Positions 38,426 to 49,793 of a stretch of 64,000 nt of DNA are shown piece by piece. The DNA lies in NCBI GenBank assembly GCA_029582265.1, contig CM055822.1, forward strand, positions 8,569,700 through 8,633,699, read 5' to 3'. The stretch comes from Zoroaster sp. YZ-2022 (lineage: Eukaryota; Echinodermata; Asteroidea; Forcipulatida; Zoroasteridae). A program made the position numbers and the translations under genes. How positions within the stretch are numbered: position 1 is the stretch's first letter; every line of letters begins with the position of its first letter. The notes beneath the pieces were generated by a model. That model saw nothing but the letters and a program-made list of their open reading frames with translations, did not search any database and was not told the DNA's origin.

Positions 38426-39696
38426 GGTAGTAGGGGATAGAGAGAGTACTACTCGGGGATAGAGAGAGTACTACCGGGGGATAGAGAGTACTACCGGGGG
38501 ATAGAGAGAGTACTACCGGGGGATAGAGAGTACTACCGGGGGATAGAGAGAGTACTACCGGGGGATAGAGAGTACTACCGGGGGATAGAGAGAGTACTAC
38601 TCGGGGATCGAGAGAGTACTACCGGGGGATAGAGAGTACTACCGGGGGGATAGAGAGAGTACCGGTACTACCGGGGATAGAGAGAGAGATTACTACTGGG
38701 GATAGAGAGAGAGTACTACCGGGGATAGAGAGAGTACTACCGGGGGATAGAGAGAGTACTACCTGGGGGATAGTGAGTGTACTACCGGGGATAGAGAGAG
38801 TACTACCGGGGATAGAGAGAGTACTACCGGGGATAGAGAGAGTACTACCGGGGATAGAGAGAGTACTACCGGGGGATAGAGAGAGTACTACCGGGGGATA
38901 GAGAGTACTACCGGGGGATAGAGAGTACTACCGGGGGATAGAGAGAGTACTACCGGGGGATAGAGAGAGTACTACCGGGGGATAGAGAGTACTACCGGGG
39001 GGATAGAGAGAGTACTACCGGGGGGATAGAGAGAGTACTACCGGGGGGATAGAGAGAGTACTACCGGGGGGATAGAGAGAGTACTACCGGGGGGATAGAG
39101 AGAGTACTACCGGGGGGATAGAGAGAGTACTACCGGGGGGATAGAGAGAGAGTACTACCGGGGGGATAGAGAGAGAGAGAGTACTACCGGGGGGATAGAG
39201 AGAGAGAGAGTACTACAGGGGGATAGAGAGAGAGAGAGAGAGTACTACCGGGGATAGAGAGAGAGAGTACTACCGGGGATAGAGAGAGAGAGTACTACCG
39301 GGGATAGAGAAAGTACTACCGGGGGATAGAGAGTACTACCGGGGATAGAACAGAGAGAGTACTACCGGGGATAGAATAGAGAGAGTACTACCGGTGATAG
39401 AATAGAGAGAGTACTACCGGGGATAGAGAAAGTACTACCGGGGGATAGAGAGTACTACCGGGGATAGAATAGAGAGAGTACTACCGGGGATAGAATAGAG
39501 AGAGTACTACCGGTGATAGAATAGAGAGAGTACTACCGGGGATAGAGAAAGTACTACCGGGGGATAGAGAGTACTACCGGGGATAGAATAGAGAGAGTAC
39601 TACCGGGGATAGAATAGAGAGAGTACTACCGGGGATAAGAGAGAGTACTACCGGGGAATAGAGAGAGTACTACCGGGGGATAGAGAGAGTACTACC
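38426..39696 (+). repeat. Minisatellite, about 22-bp GATAGAGAGAGTACTACC units
   Basis: Monomers read GGGGGATAGAGAGAGTACTACC with variation in the G run (2-6) and the number of GA pairs, over about 1.27 kb. At 39301-39620 a five-monomer set, including AGAATAGAGAG and AGAGAAAG variants, repeats about every 118-120 bases. The right edge runs into the dispersed TTTCATGGATTC module. Confidence 0.95.
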
Positions 39697-39812
39697 CTCA
39701 AGTTTCATGGATTCTATGACATTAGAGCATGACATTATTTTACTTTCAATTCTGTAGAAAACGTCATCTTATTAATTTCTGGTTTTGTCTGTAATGATTA
39801 ATAAATTACTAC
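39697..39812 (+). repeat. Partial copy of the 3783-type module
   Basis: TCAAGTTTCATGGATTCTATG, ACATTATTTTAC and TTATTAATTTCTGGTTTTG match sequence at about 4073-4240. In those copies the preceding segment is a G run plus TAAAAGTACTCTC, a plausible seed for the adjacent minisatellite. Confidence 0.7.
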
Positions 39813-39818
39813 GAAAAC

Positions 39819-40058
39819 ATATACATAACAGCAAAATAAACGTCACCCCTAAAAATATTTATTATTTTCATTTTATAATTAATATAATTTGTTTAATGAA
39901 GAATATTATGAGTATGGAGTGTAACACGAACACAATGTGGCAAATTTGGTTGACCTCAAAATTCGTCATGCATGACGTCCGAGGACACATAAGCTAAACA
40001 CGTTCTCAGACTAATAAAAATTTAGGGGGTGACGTTTCTTTTGCTGTTATATGTATAT
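39819..40058. mobile_element. Short palindromic MITE candidate
   Basis: AACAGCAAAATAAACGTCAC followed by CCCTAAA at 39826-39855 is mirrored by TTTAGGGGGTGACGTTTC plus TTTTGCTGTTATATGTAT at 40021-40058. These long imperfect inverted repeats enclose about 170 bases without an ORF. A TA target duplication is possible, but no empty site was found here. Confidence 0.65.
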
Positions 40059-41289
40059 ATATACACCCATCACAACTTCTAAGTTCCCCCTAATATCTTT
40101 TACAATATCTCAACAAGTATTGCATGAATTTAAAAAATTCAAAAAGCAATGACAGAATGACATGTTCTACACAGCTCGTAATGAAATGGTTTAAATTCAA
40201 TCATGCATGCACAATTGCAGTGATTTGAATGAAAATTCAGCTGAAAAACAAATTTGCAGTACAAAGCATTGCTTCAATGGCATGTTACACATATTTTTTT
40301 ATAACATTTGTTTATAATTGTATAACATTTGTATCTTGACTACAAAATAAATGTCATTTACAAAAGTATTTTACATCTTTTAAGCTTTTAATATCATGTC
40401 TTATTTTTTGTTTATTATATGTACAAATACCATACATAGGTTGCATTGTTTTGCTTTTTGAAATGTAAATCCATGTAAAAATATTAAATTTGGTTGAGCA
40501 TAGGCAATTTGACTGAACTGTCACATAAACATGTTCAAAACTATCACAAAACATGAAACAATTATTCACTACAGTTTTCTCAAAAACGTGAGCACCTATT
40601 GTGATGAAATTTCCACTGGTTAGATTTACGATTTGTCCCTTGAAAACTACATGATAGGAATACAATTTACCTGTCCCCAAACCAATGATTTACGTTCCCA
40701 TTAAAAAGGGGGATGATTGGTAATAAACAAAAACAAAACGAACTCAATGAATTATTATCTAAATGCATACTTGCTTATAAGATGGTAATGGTACAAAACA
40801 TTCTCAGAATTTACTCTATTTGACATATTTTCTGGTAACAATACAATTTAATTTATTTAAAATCCATGCAAAATATTTAGATACTAAATAAAAAGGAGCT
40901 GAAACTTTCACAGGTTTTGTTTACTTCTTAACCACTACCAAAAAACAAAAAATTTAACAAAATAAGAGATTATCTCAATGGTGTTATATTTTAGTGTTAG
41001 AGTCCTTAGTAAATGTACACTGAACTTTTGGGCCAATTATTGTTTTTTAATCGATGCATGGTGTTTGTATGTTAAACATGAAATACAAAAAGAGCTTTCG
41101 TCATTATGTCAACTTTAAATGAAATAAATCATGATTATTACATTTTAACAACTACATGTAGTCCACATGTTGATTTCTAGTACATTATTACATGTATGTG
41201 TTTTGTTAGTAAAAGCGCACATGTAAACTGATAGGGATACAAACAGTATATGACACCACTGTAACTATACCCTCAAGCTATAAAAAAAT
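40059..41289. other. AT-rich stretch without identified features
   Basis: No gene or repeat family is supported. The 108-codon minus frame at 40354-40680 has no recognisable domain. Confidence 0.5.
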
Positions 41290-42744
41290 ATCATGGGATC
41301 CACAAAATTTTGGGCACAGCACAGAAAAGCGCACTTTTTATGTAATTACAAACTTCCAAGGAGGGTTCGAGAAAATAGTGTAGTGAAAATACATTCAGAT
41401 GTTTGTACTTAATGCGGAATTAAACAAAACTGGAAACTATTAGCAATAATTTAATTTTCTTATTTAAAACCTCAGACGAAATCATTTCTAGGGGAGATTG
41501 ATACCATAATTAGCTTTACACAAAGTAAGTTCTGGGTTAAAATGTAAGCATTTAGGAATTTATGAATGATTAATTATATACCTGATCTTTTAACAAAACC
41601 TGTCCATTCACTGAATGAGTTGGCTGATGGAATATGATCTGTTATACGTTTACCATATTGGCTCCCCCCCCAAAAAAAAATGATGCAGTGACGCGCTTTG
41701 TTTGTTTGTTTGTTTTTTGCTATTCCTTTTTTTTGGCCAACCAGTGAAATACATGATACATGGTATACGCGGTTATTTGAACCAGACCAAATTCCCCATA
41801 CACAAAGTATGGTGTTTAAAACACAGCGCGTCGTCGGAATTCCAATCGATCCAGCAATTTTGGCTGCAATTGGACATCGTTTCGTAGTAAAAAAATAAAA
41901 AAAAAGGGAAAAAAAAGAAAACTAAAAAAGCCGACGCGTGGCGGGTCTAAGGCGATTCGCGCGGAGACCAGAAATCGGAGACTTTTTTTGCTTAAAGTAT
42001 ATTACATACAGTTAAGTATATCACCTACAGTGTATTCAAGGTAATACACTTCTGGTATAGTACGTATTGATGTACACATCACGTCTAAAAACGTTGTTAC
42101 TGTCGCATGTTTATTTCTCAGTCAAAATATTAACTAGAAACCAAATAATGGGGGGATGGGACACGCCCACACCCCATTGATGCATGTCTCAAAATCTGGG
42201 TCTAGTCATCTGGACGGGTCTCGTCTCCCCCTTCTCATGAGTGGAATGTTAAAGAAAACTCGTTCTAACGACCTTAAGAAAATCAGGGAATTTCACGGTC
42301 TTGCCGAATTTGATTGGCATAGTTCTGATATATTATATTTCTTTATTATAGGGACTATTATATTTTGGTGTTCTGTATATAAACGGTTCTCAGTATTTCC
42401 TGTAAAATATCTTTGTCCTTTATTATGTATAAAGACAATTATGATCGCACTGAACTACTTCAATTTTGTATTGTTGGTTCTGTTGAATTAGTTATTGCGT
42501 TCGAAAAGACGAGATTCCGTCGGGGGAGTGGCTTCATCCCACTGATTCCACGGATACTTTGCTCTTATTAGACCCACGTGCTCCACTGTCATTGACTAGG
42601 CTCCTTACATCCTCAAACAACATCACCGACGTTGATTATAAGTCCTTCCAAATAATTTCCCGCCTCCATTTCCCTTCGTTCAGCGTTACATCGTTTGATT
42701 GAATTAAATATTAATCAGGCTGCCTACTGAAACCGCGATGTTAA
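41290..42744. other. Region X copy 2, partial
   Basis: Matches X1 and X3 from TTTTGGGCACAGCACAG onward, including the AAACTCGTTCTAA and GATTCCACGG blocks, but more diverged. It carries a private insertion at about 41655-41985 with CpG-rich ends (TGACGCGC and GGCGATTCGCGCGG) and poly(T)/poly(A) tracts. It stops at CCGCGATG, where TTAA and PB2 begin; the X1 match continues with CTCAGC instead. Confidence 0.65.
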
Positions 42745-43051
42745 CCATTTCGATCCCGCGGGCTCCAAAAAGAGCCTTTGTTGAGATACGCTTCCATCCC
42801 GCGGGCTCCAAAAGGTGCCGGGAATCGTCATGCGCTTGACGCCCAAGGCGACTTAAATCACCACCTCAAAATGCTTGAGTGTTATTTTGTTTGGCGCCCT
42901 CTATTGACAGGAATTTAAAAATTTTTAAACTTCATAAAAGCGCGCCCGGCGTGTGATGCTAGCTTAGCTGGCGGTCACGTTGCGTCACTTTGCGGTTTCC
43001 CCACTTTGCTAGCGTCCACTCGCCACAACGGTCTGTTTTTTAGTTGCAATC

Positions 43052-43195
43052 ATGATGGAAACGGACATAAATGATGGCATTTTGGCTGAGATTTTGGCAG
43101 ACAGTGGCTCAGAATCGGATGACGATGTAACGGATGACGATAAAGGCATTTCTTCCGACGGCAGCATAGAAGAAATTCCAGCGGCATTTCAAGAG
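43052..43195 (+). CDS. PB2 transposase exon 1
   Basis: ATGATGGAAACGG opens a 48-codon exon encoding MMETDINDGILAEILADSGS and then an acidic Ser/Asp-rich run, ending at GAG|GTAAAG, a good phase-0 donor. The acceptor TTGCAG at 43850-43855 joins exon 2 in frame. The same structure in PB1 supports the intron. The start was chosen at the first ATG because both copies keep it and the coding similarity begins there. Of the two tandem ATGs either could be used. Confidence 0.8.
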
Positions 43196-43855
43196 GTAAA
43201 GCACAGTAAAGTGAATAACGGCCCAAATGCAAACTAATGTAATTCAACGATATTTCCTATAGCGTAAATATTGGGTGCATTTTTGATATGCTCAAGGGGG
43301 TTACAACTGTTGGAGATGAGGAATGTAAATTTAGAAAATGGATCCCTTGAATAGGAGTGACCAAATCCCCACCCCCTGGACTGGGGTAAAAAGTCGGGCA
43401 TCATGCAATAACGAAAGTGCTCGAGTGAAAATGTACAATTTGTAGTAGTTTGTTGGGGTTATTTGTCTTCATTGAAACAGCTAGTTGATGCATAGCGTAG
43501 AAATTTTAACATCCACCCATAGCCGGTCGTGCTATTTAGCGTCAACAAAGCGTCAACAAGCTGAAAATGCACTCTTAAGCTTCCAAAAGAATAGCCTCGT
43601 ATTCGAAAGGCCCTCATAAGTCGTATTATGCAAGAAGTTGGGGGAATTCACATTCACAATCCCACATTAAAACGAAAATTTATCGGCAACGACTTTCGGA
43701 GAGTGGAGGCCGCCATCTTTCTTTTCTCAGCGCAATATTCATTTTGCGCATGACCCCCTGTGGCCTGTGCACATGCAGCAAAGTAGCAGTGAGATATTGC
43801 ATTTACAAATGTAGGACCGAGATTAATCCTCCTTTGCCTTGTTTTTCTGTTGCAG

Positions 43856-44950
43856 CCTACCTACCAAGGTGACAGCCGGCCGAGATCAAGGAGGACGACA
43901 GGAAAGTTAGATTTCCGATCCGGTTGGGAACGACGAGACCATTACGAGTGTGGGACTGTGCAGTTCACTGGAAATCCTGGCCCCACCGGCGACTTTGCCA
44001 CACTGTCGGCAGTGGAGATCTTCAAGCTGTATTTTTGTCAACTCGTGTGGGATATGCTCGTCGACGAGACTAATCGCTATGCGCAGCAAACAATAGACTC
44101 AAACCCTGATCAACAGTTCTCCTGGCACCCAACCAACATTCCCGAAATGATGGCATTTGTGGCACTTCTCATTGCTATGGGCATAAACAAATCCTCTCAA
44201 TACAGGATGTACTGGTCGACGTCTGAAATTCTTCACATCCCATTCTATCCGTCGATCATGTCCCGTAATCGGTTCAGTTCAATTATTCGGTTCCTCCATG
44301 TCTCCAATAACCAAATTCCTCGTAGAGCCTCGGCTAAACGGGACAAACTTTCCAAAGTTCAGCCCTTGATAGAAGTCCTCGTCCCGAAGTTTCTCAACCT
44401 GTATAACCTTGCGCAGAATCTGTCTCCAGACGAGAGTATGTTGAAATTCAAGGGACGCTTAAGTTTTGTTCAGTACATGCCGAAAAAACCTATCAAACGG
44501 GGTATTAAAGCCTTCTCCCTGAACGAGTTCAAAACAGGATACACGTGTGCTTGGAAACTGTACACAGGAGCTGACGACACCCAAACTGTTTATGATGCAG
44601 ACGTATATTTAGATTCCAAGTCATCAGACTGCCATCCACCAAACCCGACAGTTGCAGGAAAAGTCGTCATTGATCTGGTCCATGGACTTGAGAATAAGGG
44701 ACACGTAATATATTGTGATAATTACTATACTAGCCCAGCTCTTTCAGCTAAACTGTCTAAACTAGGATTCAGATGTTGTGGAACTGTTCGTTACACTACA
44801 CAGGGAATACCCCAGGCCGCAAACCCAAAAAACCATAAAATGAAGAAAGGAGATGACCCATTTTCTTTGGTGAAAGGTGGGCAATTGTGTATCGTTTGGC
44901 AAGACAAAAAATCTGTAACACTTTTAACAAATGTAGGCAACAGTGATTTG
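43856..44950 (+). pseudogene. PB2 transposase exon 2, truncated by nested transposon
   Basis: This is an open 365-codon piece of a piggyBac (DDE_Tnp_1_7-type) transposase, PTYQGDSRPRSRR to LLTNVGNSDL. The first catalytic Asp is in SPDESMLKFKGR and the second in VIYCDNYYTSP. The frame then enters the nested element at 44951 and stops after four of its codons. The third Asp (GGTDLAD in PB1) was removed with about 340 bases of target. With exon 1, a product of about 417 residues could be made. It lacks the third catalytic residue and the Cys-rich C-terminus, so it should not catalyse transposition. Confidence 0.88.
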
Positions 44951-47078
44951 TATGGTGTTCTATAATGGAAGACCTACGCAGCGCCTTTTTTTTGGGCAGC
45001 GACTTTTTTTTCACGCAGCGACTTTTCTTTTGACGCGGCGACTTTTTTGGGGGGACGGCGACTTTTTTTTACGCGGCGACTTTTTTTTTTTACGTGGCGA
45101 CTTTTTGTTTTTACGCGGCGACTTTTCGTTTTTGGGCGGCGACTTTTTTTTTACGCAGCGACCTTTTTTTACGTAGCGACTTGTTGAGTGTTTCGGGGAT
45201 TACCGTACAGGTTATGCAATGCCGATGTGCATTCCAAAAGTGCCAATCTCAATCAAGTTTCTGAAGCTGTCTAACCAGTAGTTCACCATCATGTCAAACA
45301 ATGTTCGCCAAAATCTCTCAATTCTCGGAATAATACAAAATAAATATTTAATTGTTCATTTATTACTGGATAACTTAAATGGGGCAATGGTACCTGTTTT
45401 ATGAAACATTAATGAGACACTTATCACTGGAGAAAAATATTTAAACTTGCATGAGTATTGTTGATAAAAAATACAAAGGAATCTTATTTTCCTAAGGTAA
45501 CAGTCCCCGTTTACGTACCTGATTGTGAGGAGAAGCTGAATACATCACACAAGGACTCTGTTGGTGGGCGAAATACTCCTCATGGAATGCAGTTTGAATA
45601 TCCGCAATGCGTGTATTCTATGAATCTATGTGCCCCTATCTACCTGAATACAACGTGGCACAGCTGAAGTATAAAATAAATAAAACATTGAAATTAGAAA
45701 CAAACATTGGGATAAATACTGTTGATGAACTTGCTCAATGTAAAAAGCAAAACCAAAAACAAAACACATAACAAGTTTTACCCCGTAATTCTAGAATGCT
45801 ATTTTGGCACCTTTTCAGTTTAAGCCACCAGTTTAAGCCACTGAATATCCCACTGGTAAGACTCAAAAATTATTTATAAATCTTAGATCGTTGTGATATT
45901 GTAATGATGACAAACATCATGTGAAATGAGTCCTTGTGTTATAATTGTTGATGTAAATAATCGTATTTACGTCATATGTAACAATGTAATATAAACAATA
46001 CTGTTTATTATTTTTTCATAAACGATAAAAAGAAGTTAGGCCTAGCTAAAACTTCTGTACGTTATATTTTCATTCTTATGTATGGATTTATGAATTTACA
46101 AACGATTTTGAGATTATATTCAGATCATCAATACCCAAAATTAATTAGCCCCATACATCACCTTGAATTTCTTTCAAAAAGTCCACAAAATATGTGGCTG
46201 TCACTGTAGGATCTCGATTTGTGCTTGCAGCTCTTAGCCAAACTAATCGACGGGAAAAACTAAAATAATGAATTACAAAATTATACATGAAATACAAAAA
46301 CCACATGAAATGTTCTGAAAGCCTTTGTTCGGAAATCTACAGAGTCAAGGGTATGATAATCATTTAAACAAAATGATTTGATCGACAACAAATCAATAAT
46401 ACAACATATGCACGGTAGGGCAACAGTCATTCAAAAGTTTGAACTGGATTTAAAAAGTAATGTTTCCATTTATAGGCCTTCAATTTGGCCAGAAGACTTC
46501 AAACTTTATGTTTTATTGTTTCCTTCCTTCTTCGCAGTGGGCAAGCTATGGGGCCTCGTTGACATGTTCCCCACAGAAAAGCAGTGTCCCCAGGTGCACC
46601 TAATATCACATTGGAAATTGTGATGAGGCTATTGGGCACCGAACAGACAAACAAATATTTCCTTTATTGATCTACACATTAATCAACATATGGTTCTATT
46701 TTTTGAAAGGACATTATTTGCATTCATCATTGTCATACCCGTCAATAGCGCCATGAATGCCAAAACCGTAAGTTCTCTGAGTTTGTCGTATTGATCTATG
46801 TGAAGAGCATAATTAGGTCCAAAATTCTGTACTCTCGTCGTCTCAGTCGGTGCCTCCTACGACTTTTGACACCTTCGGGATCAAGCATCCTTTGCCCTTC
46901 AATGACAACATCTCTAAGGAAAAGTTAGGACAAGAAGTTGAAAAAAAGTCGCCTCGTAAAAACAAAAAGTCGCCGCGTAAAAAAAAAGTCGGCGCCCCCT
47001 AAAAAAAGTCGCCGCGTGAAAAAAACGTAGCTGCCAAAAAAAAAGGCGCCGCGTAGGTGTCCATTATAGAACACCATA
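44951..47078 (-). mobile_element. IS3EU-like TIR transposon nested in PB2, decayed autonomous copy
   Basis: Termini TATGGTGTTCTATAATGG and its exact reverse complement match those of the MITE at 51634-52273. Subterminal parts are runs of GTCGCCGCGT-type units separated by poly(A) or poly(T), at 44975-45185 and 46930-47060. The middle 1.7 kb has no intact ORF but carries a decayed integrase-core coding segment on the minus strand (46735-46915). TAY...RTA termini with a 6-bp target duplication are what I recall for the IS3EU superfamily. Flanks here share only GAT because of an adjacent target deletion. Confidence 0.75.
46735..46915 (-). pseudogene. Relic integrase-core (rve-like) transposase domain
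   Basis: On the minus strand the frames read RRRHRLRRREYR, then after a one-base shift GPNYALHIDQYDKLREL (about 46770-46822), and after another shift FGIHGAIDGYDND (about 46730-46765). The order GPN-x3-HxD...IHGxIDG is the signature of a widespread eukaryotic integrase-core family; the Asp in HID is expected to be the first catalytic residue. Weak echoes (a GT..VNEA-like segment near 46545 and Q-IEG near 46480) may be the downstream part. At least two frameshifts and a stop make it non-functional. This is the only coding trace linking the TATGGTG-ended family to a transposase. Confidence 0.65.
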
Positions 47079-47256
47079 GATAGGGCAACAGCACTATCCT
47101 GGCAAAAACCCCAATGGAAAGAAACGCCACTGCATTGTTTGCAGTAACCGCAAATTAGGCAGGTGAAAACAAACAAAGATGATCTGTAAACAATGTACAC
47201 AACCTATGTGCATAGTTCCTTGCTTTGAGAAATACCACACCACTTGATTGTAAATC
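47079..47256 (+). pseudogene. PB2 transposase C-terminal Cys-rich segment
   Basis: Right of the nested element the piggyBac frame resumes as QQHYPGKNPNGKKRHCIVCS, hits TGA at 47164-47166 (CGA in PB1) and continues with CKQCTQPMCIVPCFEKYH. The paired Cys motifs are the C-terminal zinc-binding domain that recognises element ends. Here the frame is undamaged where PB1 has an extra A, and damaged where PB1 is intact. Confidence 0.75.
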
Positions 47257-47273
47257 TGTACTATTTGCCTCCA

Positions 47274-47370
47274 ACCCCCCCCCCTCCCCCCCCAATTCAA
47301 TGTTGGGAAAGGTCGGACGCGCCACAGATTACAGTCCAAACCAACATTGAATTGGGGGTGGGGGTGGGGT
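47274..47370. other. Stem-loop in PB2 3' region
   Basis: A C-rich run with CAATTCAATGTTGG and its inverse CCAACATTGAATTG followed by a G-rich run form a long hairpin, homologous to the one in PB1. Confidence 0.65.
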
Positions 47371-47865
47371 GTTAGCATGGATTGTGATGTATGTACAATG
47401 AATACAAGCAAATGGTTCATTTCCAAGAAAAAAACAAAACAAAACAAAAATCTCCAAAAATCTCATCCAAGTTATTGTTTTTCACATGGAAAAGAAATCT
47501 GATACATGTACCGTATTTGCATGTATTTATTACAAATTCTATGAAATACCACCTATTTGTATTGCTTTTCTTCAGTGTAAATACTGATCTAATTATTTAA
47601 TTGTTTTGCTTTTACACTTACAAAATAGATGCACAATATTTTCCTCCCTTTGTATACTCATTTTTACCATCAGTTTAACATACAAATATATCTGAGCCAT
47701 TTGGTATGTACAGTACACATGTAAACAAAAAGTGTCTATCACTACAGAGTGAGGGCGCACTTCAATGAAATTGTGAAAACGCACTGGTGCTGAAGTGACA
47801 TTGGGCTCCTAATTGCTGTGGTAAAGAAGGGTGCTCTCTTACATAAGTGGCTGGTAATGAAAGGG

Positions 47866-49477
47866 TTAACACAATAATGATGGCTTTAATGCGCCATAAT
47901 GACATCAATTATCAGAGAAAAATGCAGACTGATGATAGAATTATAATATCCCCGTGCATATATTGTTGAGGCAGTATCAGGTGGTGTTAATGTTTGCCCG
48001 GCATCATGGAGAGTTTTAACTGATTGCAAAAAAGTGACTAAAAAGGTATCAAACTCCCAAAATTGGAAATTGAAAGGTAGAAAAGTGATGCCAATAATTA
48101 AAGAAACTGTTGCTCATATTGTTTTCAAGTTCAAGTAACGCCTGTTTCATAGGCCCTTTAACGTACATTAGCATTAGGGGTCGTTGCACTTGCTTTGTTC
48201 AAACCTGCCGTAGGAGTCTCGGACTCCACCCCCCCAAAAAAAAAGTGTTAGAATTAGTAAAAGGTGGTAAAATGTCAGGGAGTCACGGAATTTTGGGCAC
48301 AGCACAGAAAAGCGCACTTTTTACGTAATTCCAAACTTCCAAGAAGAGTTCGAGAAAATAGTGAACATGCATTCAGATATTTCGACTTATTCTGATGCAG
48401 AATTAAATTAAACTGGAAATTGTTAACAATAATTATATATATATTTTTTTTAAATCTGCGGTAAAATTTGATTTGATTAATTATATAATTAATTGATGAT
48501 CTTTTCACAAAACCTACCCATTCTCTGATTGAGTTGACTGATGGAATAGGTTCCGTTATGACATACAGTGTAGTATTAAATCGTGCAGTGTAGGTAACAC
48601 ACTTTTGGTATAGTACGTATTTGTACACACCACATCTGAAAACGTTGTTGTCGCATGGTTATTTCTCAAATAATGGGGGATGGGACACGCCCACACCCCC
48701 ATTGATGCATTTCTCAAAGTCTGGGTGTAGTCATCGATACTGGTCTTGTCTCCCCCTTCTTCTGAGTAGAATGTTAAAGAAAAGTCGTTCTAATGACCTT
48801 AACAAAATCAGGAAATTTCACGGTCTTGCCGAACTTGGTTGGCCTAGGTATGATATTTTGTGTATTAAGTTTTTATAGTGTCTATTACATTATATTTCAG
48901 TGTTCTGTAAATTATGTTTGCCTATTATTATTATGTATGAAGAAAAATATGATCGCACTGAACTACTTTTCTTTCGTTATGATGTATTGTTGAATTAATT
49001 CTGTTGAATTAGTGATTACGTTCCAAATAGCGAGCTTCCGGTGGAAGGGCTTCATCCCGCTGATTCCACAGGGACTTCGCTCTTATGAAAGCCACGTGCT
49101 CCACTGTTATTGGCTAGGCTACCAACATCCTCAAATCATGGATGAAGGAAAATGCTCAAACAACATCACCAATGTTGAGTATACATGCCATTACAAATAA
49201 ATTCCCGCCTCTGTTTCCCATCGGCCAGCACGTGATTGAACGGTGCAAGAACATTATTATCCAATCAAACAACAGACTCACTACCAAATCCACGACGCTC
49301 AGCAACACCCATGCGCACCCCTACCCATGACGTCATTTATATGTAAAGCTTGACGTTTTATATCATTTTGTCAAGCACCCAACGAGAACCCAATATAACC
49401 AGAATGTTTTAACAATTTTTTGTCCAATCTTGAATGGCATCCTTCGCGTGACATACAGAAATGACCGGCATCAATAA
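47866..49477. other. Region X copy 3 (GPCR upstream flank)
   Basis: Begins at the TTAA used by PB2 and matches X1 to GACCGGCATCAATA, then passes straight into the GPCR leader, giving the empty site for PB1. It has a private insertion of about 140 bases near 48140-48280 with CGGACTCCACCCCCCC. No coding frame is supported. Confidence 0.75.
49093..49335 (+). promoter_or_regulatory. Promoter-like motif cluster upstream of GPCR
   Basis: Within 245 bases are CACGTG (49093-49098), an inverted CCAAT box ATTGG (49109-49113), a second CACGTG (49229-49234) and a perfect CRE TGACGTCA (49328-49335). X1 keeps the ATTGG box, an E-box and the CRE. The cluster lies 460-700 bases before the GPCR start codon. 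Regulatory use is inference from motif density and conservation between copies. Confidence 0.4.
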
Positions 49478-49793
49478 ACACGGACATACACAAACTAGTC
49501 TTTTAACAACGGAACAGTATTAAGAGACTGCAAATATAACAGTCAGGTATCGGAGCTGTAAGTTTGGAGTTATTTTGGGACATGATTTAACGATTCATCT
49601 TTGAACATCACAGGAAGAAACCGGAGAGCAAAGACTACACGTTCCTTCACTTCATACATAATTGTAGACGATAATAGGCCTACATGGTTGTGACGGTATA
49701 GAAGCAGAACTTCAGTTTGTTATTGCACAGGAGCTCATCTGATCAACAAGACATAGGTCTATATTCTGCTTCAGACATGGCGGAATAATCACC
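49478..49793 (+). other. GPCR leader with possible 5' UTR intron
   Basis: GAGCT|GTAAGT at about 49557 is a consensus donor and TTCTGCTTCAG ending at 49774 a plausible acceptor. PB1-side copy 1 lacks the GT (CTAAGT), so the intron is uncertain. Confidence 0.35.
49777..49788 (+). CDS. Short upstream ORF before GPCR
   Basis: ATGGCGGAATAA encodes three residues and ends five bases before the receptor ATG. Its start context is weak, while the receptor start has CACCATGG, a strong Kozak context. It could dampen translation; GPCR copy 1 lacks it. Confidence 0.4.
   Translation: MAE

Larger units (their letters stand above)
42745..47865 (+). mobile_element. piggyBac-like DNA transposon PB2 (with nested 2.1-kb element)
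   Basis: TTAA flanks both ends (42741-42744 and 47866-47869), the piggyBac hallmark. Left end CCATTTCGATCC and right end GGTAATGAAAGGG are the imperfect terminal repeats. Without the nested element it is about 3.0 kb. The left subterminal region repeats CCCGCGGGCTCCAAAA twice, parallel to PB1. Left and right flanks are not adjacent in the other locus copies, so the copy may be a recombinant between two insertions. Confidence 0.9.

Noticed and set aside
38426..39696. CRISPR-like repeat array
   Set aside because: Units are directly tandem with no spacers, in a eukaryotic context; a minisatellite.
45458..46623. Plus frames at 45458 and 46378 as transposon genes
   Set aside because: No recognisable motif; the only transposase trace is on the minus strand.
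44951..47080. Tc1/mariner origin from TA at both ends
   Set aside because: The MITE copy shows a 6-bp target duplication outside TAT...ATA and the relic domain is integrase-like.
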